From assembly GCA_003024985.2 (NCBI GenBank), contig PXIH01S0000132.1: a stretch of 14,878 nucleotides of DNA. One strand, 5' to 3'. The number at the start of each line of letters is the position of its first letter. Position 1 is the first letter of the stretch. Below the pieces are notes generated by a model. It worked only from the letters and a program-made list of their open reading frames with translations. It did not search any database and had not been told where the DNA came from. This stretch comes from Euperipatoides rowelli (taxonomy: Eukaryota; Onychophora; Udeonychophora; Euonychophora; Peripatopsidae). The position numbers and the translations under genes are program-made. Below, piece by piece: positions 9,466 to 14,878 of this stretch.

Positions 9466-9863
9466 TTAAAGGTCATTTTGATTTTTAAAAAAAATGGACC
9501 ATAATAGTACAAAGGACGAATTTGATTGATTTTTTACAAGTGATTAAACAATTAGTGCATAGGATATTTCCAGCTTTAAGCTGACAAATATACCAAATAT
9601 TCTATAGTTAAGTATAGCAAGCTGTATTCATTTCTAGTCTATGACATCACAAAATATCTCCTCTGGTGTATACAGTGGACAATGTTGTTTAAAGGGGGAG
9701 GAGCTAAATACAATTATTTTAAAAATTGAATTGTAAATACATGTTATGTTAACTATTTTGTTTTTAATTTTTTTTCTTTCTAGTGGATATTTTCTTTTTA
9801 GTAAAAATCTTTGAAAATCAATAATAAAAAATATATAAAAAATCTGTTACATTTGACCTTTAA
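9466..9863 (+). mobile_element. TTAA-type MITE, copy 2 (complete)
   Basis: The left end TTAAAGGTCA (9466-9475) is mirrored by TGACCTTTAA (9854-9863). TTAA at both edges is the duplication used by piggyBac and Kolobok transposons. The start AGG after TTAA is not the CCC usual for piggyBac, so Kolobok or another TTAA family is possible. Inverted identity is strong only over about 10 bp. There is no coding capacity. A second copy lies about 400 bp upstream in the same direction. Confidence 0.75.
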
Positions 9864-9954
9864 TGAAAAATTATTACCCTATAAATTAGAATTAATGGAT
9901 TATAATGCACAATAAGTGCAATATTTTAAATTTCATTATTTCTCAGCCATTATT

Positions 9955-10362
9955 GTTAAATTGAGGGGACAATGCACATCCACAAGTGTTCACGGCCTGC
10001 AGCAGATGGCATGACAATATTTCTGTTTAAAAATAATAGAGCCTAAAAACCTACCATACTAGTGATTTTTTCATTTATAATTAAACTATATTTTATTCAT
10101 TCTTTCGATCATTTTTAAATAAAAGTGTATTGAAATTAAAAAATATAAAATGTTAAATTGAGGGAACCGTGCACAACTGCAAGTGTTCATGGCTGGAGCA
10201 CACATGTCAATATTTCTGTTGAAAAATACTATCTATAGCTTAAAAACTGATTATACTAGTGACTTTTTTTTTTCCTTTTCATTTCCAAGGAGATATCTAA
10301 TCTTTCCCTTAGGTAAGGTTGGGGATCAGCTTTAAATAAAATTGTATCAAAATTGAAAAAAA
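9955..10362 (+). repeat. Two tandem copies of a ~197-bp repeat
   Basis: The first unit starts GTTAAATTGAGGGG (9955) and the second GTTAAATTGAGGGA (10152), a period of 197 bp. Shared blocks in order are TGCACA, GCAAGTGTTCA or ACAAGTGTTCA, CAATATTTCTGTT, AAAAATA, CTTAAAAAC or CCTAAAAAC, ACTAGTGA, and a closing TTTAAATAAAA followed by GTAT and a run of AAATT. No coding capacity is seen. A third, inverted, partial copy follows directly. Confidence 0.8.
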
Positions 10363-10364
10363 AA

Positions 10365-10500
10365 AAAAATTTCCTAATTTTCAATTAATTTCAATACAAT
10401 TTCATTTAAAAATGATCCTTAAACGTGCCCTAATGAAATGGATAGATGAAACTTAATTTCTTTGTAAATGAAAGGAAAATATAACTAGTAAGGTCAGCAA
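10365..10500 (-). repeat. Inverted partial copy of the 197-bp repeat
   Basis: Read on the minus strand, this stretch gives ACTAGTTATATTTTCCTTTC, then CATTAGGGCACG, AAGGATCATTTTTAAATGAA and ATTGTATTGAAATT. It matches the second half of the unit ending at 10362. Together they form an imperfect palindrome (about 10250-10490) that would fold as a long hairpin around a poly-A and poly-T centre. Confidence 0.65.
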
Positions 10501-11206
10501 ATAGGGTCCAATTTGAAAAATAATTGTGCTTCTGTTTAGTTATGTAATTTTACATTTCTCTGATTGGTTAACATCACTTTGTCTTCAAAGGATGATGGTT
10601 TTTAGATGCTCTTTTCGGAGATTGTGGTTAACTTTAAGTTTCTTTGGTTATCAATTAAATAGTTTTCTTTTTGATAGATAATCTCTGACTCAGTACAACT
10701 CAGTTCACAACCATTTCAAACACGTTCTGATGTGAAAAGACTTAATATTAGGGTATAAAGAATAATTTCAATGTTTTTTTGTGTAATTACTCCCTGTTGA
10801 TCACACGACTGAACCAAGTTATCTTCCATCTTTTTAAAACCAATTTGAGAAGATCCTATTTATTTAAACTTGCAACTGTTGAAAAAAAAAATTTTAACAT
10901 CTTGAAAGATGCAAGATTTGGGCAGAGTTGTTTGAGCTAATTATATAATGCTAATTATATGCTGTAAATTGTCATTAGGCTGTAATGACAATTTAGCCAA
11001 TATTACATAGCCTAGTCTAACTAATGAGCGAAAAAAATTGTAAATCTATTAAAATATTAATAAACTGTTGATATATAACCGGTATACCAGGTTATATTTA
11101 TAGTACAATATTAAGCTGTCACAATAACATGGCTACAAACATTCCAATTTTGTCAGTATAATTCATTTGACTAGTTCTATGTCAAGGATACATTTTCACC
11201 CCATTT
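10501..11206. other. A+T-rich stretch without recognisable gene
   Basis: No supported open frame. Visible structure is limited to the hairpin at 10965-10995, a short direct repeat GCTAATTATAT (near 10936 and 10950), and a small inverted pair ATAACC...GGTTAT around 11077-11096. Confidence 0.5.
10965..10995. repeat. Perfect 13-bp stem-loop
   Basis: TAAATTGTCATTA pairs perfectly with TAATGACAATTTA around a 5-nt loop (GGCTG, 10978-10982). The stem is A+T-rich. It is not followed by a coding region and no terminator role is implied in a eukaryotic setting. Confidence 0.6.
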
Positions 11207-11220
11207 CAATTTGCACCCTG

Positions 11221-11667
11221 ACTAAAGATAAAAGTCACTAAGAATTAAGAATCTAGTGTTTAAAGAAATAGAGTACACTATAAATATAGTAATACTTAAT
11301 TGAAGCAAGTAAAAAAATACATTATAATTACCAATAAGTATTATTTTGTGCAGTGGTTGAAAATTAGGGATAACATCTGATTTTATGCAGTGATATAATT
11401 TTCAAATTATACCTGGAGATTTTTTTTTATTATAAAATGGTGACAAAATTGCTAGAGATGATACTAGGGACATCTAAAAAAAGATCGTTGTCAATGGGGT
11501 TTCTTGTGTATCACTGTGAATTTAATTCAATAATACTGATTTAGAGAAAGAAATTAAAATAGTTTCTTAATTATTTGAAAAAAAAAATAAAATAAAAAAG
11601 AAGACTCTACTGCACCTACATGCTGTAGGCTAATAAAATTATAGCAAATTAAATATACTGTATATAC
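11221..11667. other. A+T-rich spacer without recognisable gene
   Basis: All frames are closed and I see no repeat boundary, hairpin of note or RNA gene between the CAGGGTGC end at 11220 and the start of the next hAT element. Confidence 0.5.
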
Positions 11668-12618
11668 CAGGGGTGCCCAACATTTTATATGCACAAGTTA
11701 CTTTCTTTAGTCGAGTGATCTTGTGAGCTACGCATGTAGGCCTACATAGGGGAAAATACAAAATTAGATTCTGATATCAATGTATATTAAACATATTAAT
11801 AAGGACAAAGTATGTAACAAATATAAACAAATTAAGAGGAACAAAATAAATATCAAAATTAAAAGCATAAATTTTAAGTTTTTAATTTTGGGAAATTTCT
11901 CAATAAAGAAAATATTATAGGCTACAGTAGCCTATTATACCGTAAACACACTGTAGTTCAGCCTAATTTAATAAGTTTAAAAAAAATGTTTTCTTTTTTT
12001 TTTCATTAGAAATAAATAAGGAAGAGAGAGAGATGCTGTGCTGACTATATTTTTAATTAAAGAGAAAAAAATATATAAAACAAGTTGTATCAGAAAAGAG
12101 AAAAAATAAAGTGAGTTTATTATTCTACAAATCAAATTGCAGTTCATTTGCCATAAGGACCAGCTCATCATAATCCCTTTATTAGCATTCTGCATAAAGG
12201 AGACTGATAAAAGTTGTCTTTTTACTGAACTTGATGTTTCTCATTATAAAGAAATGTGTGGTTTATTTATAAAAATATTTAAACAATTAAAAAATCTAAT
12301 ACAATAATTAAAAAAAAGTTTGTTTCAGCTGTATATTAATTGTACATTTGGGATTTCGAAGGATCGTTTAACTCCTGTAAAGCCTCTTGGGATTCGTGTA
12401 AGAGTGAGGAAACTAGCATGAAAGTATTATAGGTCTAGTTGACTCATGTATCTTTGAAACCTATTGAATGAGGGATTACTGTAGGCTATATTCAAATAAA
12501 AAAAATAAAAACATAAAAAATAAGATTTACTGTTAAGTACATGAGGGAAAAAGAAAGATCTACCAAACAACATGTCAAGATTGACTGGTAGATCACAATC
12601 AATGGTTGGGCACACCTG
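11668..12618. mobile_element. Non-autonomous hAT transposon, 951 bp, GTGCCCAAC termini
   Basis: The left end CAGGGGTGCCCAAC (11668-11681) is mirrored at the right end, CAGGTGTGCCCAAC on the minus strand (12618-12605), with 13 of 14 positions matching. The flanking octamers GTATATAC (11660-11667) and GTACATAC (12619-12626) match at 7 of 8 positions, the target duplication length of hAT transposons. Subterminal GATCTACC-type motifs on the right (two copies, near 12558 and 12587) and GTGATCTTGTGAGCTAC on the left are typical of this widespread family. Open frames on the minus strand at 11977-12195 and 12427-12624 show no transposase motif, and the second runs into the terminus itself, so neither is called. 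Confidence 0.88.
11917..11935. repeat. Hairpin of two TAGGCTA-type motifs
   Basis: ATAGGCTA-CAG-TAGCCTAT is a perfect 8-bp stem with a 3-nt loop, inside the hAT element. It is a clear case of the TAGGCCTA-like motif family that recurs across the window. Confidence 0.6.
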
Positions 12619-12669
12619 GTACATACGTTATAGGTTCACAGTAATGTAGTTACTGTATATATACGGTAG

Positions 12670-13186
12670 TACAGTTAATTCTTGATTTACACCTTGGAAT
12701 AACACTGTTTAAGAATTACTACTATTTCTCAAATTAGTCAATTTTTTAAAATAACACAATTTTCAAAAAAAAAAAAGGTGTAGGCTACACTGCTGTATAT
12801 ACTTTAGAATAAAAATAAGACAATGAAAACCTGTCAAATGAAAAAATAAGTTAATTAGCTTTTTTTAATGTTATGATAGTCTGCGATAATTCATTTATTA
12901 ATTTCAAATTGATTCAAATTATTTATGCGAATATTTTTCTACAAATAAATATACTGTATGTCTATTAGCCTAAATTCCACTAATACCCATATCTATATTT
13001 AGGTACGGTACCGTATATTTTTAACAAATTAATCCAACAAGAGAGTAATAAAATGCTATGTCTTTTGTTTTCATCACTTACTTTAACACATCATTTTACA
13101 TTATTTCCTATGGAAAATTTGTTTTTGATTACAGTACATAGTGATTTCCAATAGCACAACCTAGTGTAAATCAAGAATTAACTGTA
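12670..13186. mobile_element. Tc1/mariner-like MITE, 517 bp, perfect 23-bp inverted termini
   Basis: Starting TACAGTTAATTCTTGATTTA, the first 23 bases (12670-12692) are an exact reverse complement of the last 23 (13164-13186). TA at each outer edge is the expected mariner target duplication, and a CAGT start followed by a TTGATTTAC motif is typical of mariner-type ends. The interior is A+T-rich with no transposase frame. A more degraded copy of the same family lies at 2113-2555. The perfect termini suggest this copy is younger than its partner or that the ends are under less decay. Confidence 0.9.
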
Positions 13187-13609
13187 GAGGATACAATACT
13201 GTAGGCCTATATAAAATCAAAAATTACTAAAAATCATTCAATTCAGAATAAAAATAGGTATTTGGTTATATAGAGCCTGCTATATCAGTATATAAAGCAT
13301 CTAATATCCAAATAGCAGTCAACAAATCTATAAAAGACCATATGCAAATATTAAAATGAAATAGAAGTTTGAGTTAGCCTAAATTATGAAATAACTTTAA
13401 AAGTAAACTGAATAAATTTTAATTCTTTCTCTCCTAAATTTCCAGACAAAGGAACACCCTTGGATGTCCTGGTTTGAGAAATATAAAATATAAGCCTACT
13501 GATATTGGGTTAAATTGTAGTACGGCTTATAAATAAGACTGGCAACATAAATCAATTTTTCAGAAGAATTACAAAGAGGATAGATGATTTCTATGATTTA
13601 TTTTATATG
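13187..13609. other. A+T-rich spacer without recognisable gene
   Basis: One TAGGCCTA palindrome lies at 13202-13209, directly beside the MITE end. Coding traces begin only near 13610. Nothing else can be supported. Confidence 0.5.
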
Positions 13610-13881
13610 GTTCGTTTGTCCTATCTTAAAAAATATAATCATTTTATGCCTTGACAAAAATTGAAGGGTGACTTTCTCTTTGTATACAAAAAAAATTGGT
13701 CATAAAGGATAATGAGAAGTCAATGTTTACTCGTCCTGATGATGACAGGACTAGGGGGCCATGATTTGAAACTAAAAAAGGAAATAACACACTCAAATTT
13801 ATAACAAACAGGGTTGTAAACTATTGGAATATTCTCCCGTCATCTTTATTTGAAAGAATTTCACTACTTTTTTTTTTATAA
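13610..13881 (+). pseudogene. Relic of a LINE reverse transcriptase C-terminus (CR1/jockey-like)
   Basis: Three decayed coding traces lie in order. In the frame of 13655 the sequence gives QKLKGDFLFVYK (13655-13690), which resembles the R-L-R-G-D-L-I..Y-K motif seen after the polymerase domain of CR1- and jockey-type LINEs. It follows a stop at 13652-13654. In the frame of 13723 it gives FTRPDDDRTRG, like the TRGH motif, then a stop at 13762-13764. The same frame later gives NRVVNYWNILPSSL (13807-13848), matching the N-R-V-x-x-x-W-N-x-L-P motif near the end of these proteins, and stops at 13879-13881. The shift of frame between traces and two internal stops show a dead copy. The rest of the LINE upstream is not recognisable. 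This relic faces the opposite way from the one at 14172-14761. Confidence 0.75.
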
Positions 13882-13925
13882 TAGATAAGACCTTTACCTG
13901 CAAAATAGTTATTTTAAAAGTTTGT

Positions 13926-14761
13926 TTTATTTATTTATTTTCAACAGCAAGGTATAAGTCAAACCTAAGATAACACAATTTGCACAAATAAATTACAAAA
14001 TACATAGCCTAACAAGAATATAAAATTACATAAAAATACAAAAAATAAAATACATAAAAAAAATACAAAAATCAAGAGAAAAAATTAATAATAGGCTACA
14101 ACACGCATAAATAAAATCAAAACAGCATAACAGTGGAAACCAAAAACAATTTACACTGGCAATCAAGACAATCAACATAAGACTAGAAGTCTCATGTCAA
14201 TTGTCGTGACAATTAACAATTCATAAAAATGGAAGAGATACAAAGTCATTAAGTGAAAAAATAAAGTCATCAAGATTTTTCTTAAAGGAACAATATAACG
14301 ACTTGCAAACAAAGTGTTAGGAAGAGAATTCCATAGGTTGATGCCTCAATTGACAATACTTTTTTGAAGTCTTTTATTTCTTTTGTATATATGTTCAACT
14401 TTATAATCATGATTGGATCTGGTAAATGAATAAGACAGAACGAATAAATAATTTTTATTTTGTTTAATAATAATTTTACAGAAACATAAAAATATCCTTT
14501 CTCACAAACCTTTGTGAGGGGGGCATAAGTTTATTTAGTCGAGAAAGTCTTTCTCTAGAAAACAGATTTTTGAAACCGAAGATGCATTTAGTAAACCCTC
14601 GGAATTTTATTTCTACCTTTCTCAAATCAGTGTCATTCAGATACCATATAGCTGAATATCCATATTCAAATACAGGTTGGATATATATTGAATACAAGGT
14701 TTTAAAGGAATTGACTGTCATAAATTTTATTTTACTTTTGAGAAAACCAAAGGTTTTAGAG
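13926..14761 (-). mobile_element. 3' end of a second LINE, with (AAAT)n tail
   Basis: On the minus strand the element runs from coding sequence (14761 downward) through a stop at 14172-14174 and a short 3' untranslated part, to CTTGCTGTTGAAAATAAATA and further AAAT repeats at 13941-13926. Ending in a simple A-rich repeat is usual for CR1/jockey/RTE-type LINEs. Its 5' side is cut at 14762 by a hAT transposon end. No target duplication could be located, because the 5' junction is outside the window. Confidence 0.75.
14172..14761 (-). pseudogene. Broken LINE reverse transcriptase C-terminal region
   Basis: The first part is an open frame ending at a stop at 14476-14478. Its residues 31-41 fit the pattern Y-x-x-Y-I-x-P-x-x-E-Y, followed by W47, FTKCIFG (64-70), ERLSRLN (78-84) and RFVRKDI (92-98). 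This is the order found after the polymerase core in CR1/jockey-type LINE proteins. The second part is in another frame from about 14450. It holds YSFTRSNHDYKVEH, then an in-frame TGA (14346-14348), then INLWNSLPNTLF, and stops at 14172-14174. A frameshift and at least two stops show the copy is dead. The only ATG-started frame (14476-14784) draws its first eight codons from the adjoining hAT element, so it is a chimera and not a native start. Confidence 0.82.
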
Positions 14762-14878
14762 CAGTGGTTCTTAACCTTTACCACATGGCGGATCCCCTAA
14801 TTAAGTGAAAAAAATTTGAACCCCCCCATTAAACCTATTTTTTAATATAAAATTCAAATTTTACAAAATATAAGCAAA
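14762..14878. mobile_element. hAT transposon end, truncated by the window edge
   Basis: The sequence from 14762, CAGTGGTTCTTAACCTTTAC, then CATGGCGGATCCCCT and a run of C residues at 14821-14827, is a classic hAT terminal and subterminal pattern. The other end is beyond the window. It sits exactly where the LINE coding match stops, so it inserted into the LINE. The 8 bases before it (14754-14761, TTTTAGAG) should be repeated at the far end if this is correct. Confidence 0.8.

Larger units (their letters stand above)
8180..11220. mobile_element. Possible hAT-like element, about 3.0 kb, bounded by CAGGGTGCAAATTG
   Basis: CAGGGTGCAAATTG (8180-8193) recurs as its exact reverse complement at 11207-11220, and one further base pairs on the outside. 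Half of this string is G or C in a very A+T-rich window, so a chance 14-15-bp inverted match is unlikely. CAGGG is a typical hAT start. Against it, the similarity does not extend far inside and the flanking octamers (GATTAGAT and ACTAAAGA) do not match well, so any target duplication has decayed or the pairing is not one element. The interior holds other repeats and no transposase frame. Confidence 0.45.

Noticed and set aside
9466-9475. AAAGGTCA as a nuclear-receptor half-site
   Set aside because: The match is part of the inverted terminus of a MITE, so its presence is explained by the element; nothing else suggests an enhancer.
11977-12195. 72-codon open frame on the minus strand inside the 951-bp hAT element
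   Set aside because: No hAT transposase motif. In another frame a 16-residue patch rich in acidic residues (DYDELVLMANELQFDL) looks coding-like, but it is closed by stops on both sides and is too short to support a call.
12427-12624. 65-codon open frame on the minus strand
   Set aside because: It reads out of the inverted terminus and target duplication of the hAT element, so it is a by-product of the terminal sequence.
14570-14800. 76-codon open frame on the plus strand
   Set aside because: It is the opposite strand of the LINE reverse-transcriptase relic and crosses into the hAT end.

Overview
This 14.9 kb window looks like intergenic or intronic nuclear DNA from a metazoan. It is about three-quarters A+T by eye and full of poly-A/poly-T runs. 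I found no intact protein-coding gene, rRNA, tRNA or CRISPR array. The longest open frame (102 codons, minus strand, 14476-14784) is a broken piece of a LINE reverse transcriptase whose first codons come from a different transposon. The transposon mix (several hAT-type ends, a Tc1/mariner-type MITE, TTAA-flanked MITEs, CR1/jockey-like LINE relics) and the many TAGGCCTA-type palindromes fit an A+T-rich animal genome, probably an invertebrate. The species cannot be named from this sequence.

Layout. 1-660 shows only A+T-rich sequence. At 661-761 there is a possible hAT-type end with three short GGCRTGG repeats. At 1540-1739 lies a 200-bp MITE with TTAA and CCCTCGCC termini. 2113-2555 is a degraded copy of a mariner-like MITE whose better copy sits at 12670-13186. 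2918-2953 is a 36-bp palindrome, 3239-3268 a perfect hairpin, and 3582-3940 a 359-bp fold-back element bounded by TTAA. 4756-7591 is a 2.8-kb hAT-like non-autonomous element with CAGAGTCCT-type ends and ARCCYGACC-type subterminal repeats. Nested inside it (6083-6867) is a MITE with TACC...GACCAAG termini and an irregular array of a CCAAACAAGAGCGCC motif.

8180-11220 may be another large hAT-like element (CAGGGTGCAAATTG in inverse at both ends). It contains two direct copies of a ~400-bp TTAA element, an inverted end fragment of it, and a 197-bp repeat family present twice in tandem and once inverted. 11668-12618 is a well-supported hAT element of 951 bp with an 8-bp target duplication (7/8 match). 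12670-13186 is a mariner-like MITE with 23-bp perfect inverted termini. 13610-13881 (+) and 14172-14761 (-) are two LINE coding relics facing each other; the second ends in an (AAAT)n tail near 13926 and is interrupted at 14762 by a further hAT end that runs out of the window.

The window is therefore best read as a record of successive transposon insertions, several of them nested, and not as a set of cooperating genes. The assignments rest on termini, target duplications and short protein motifs read by eye; no database comparison was possible.
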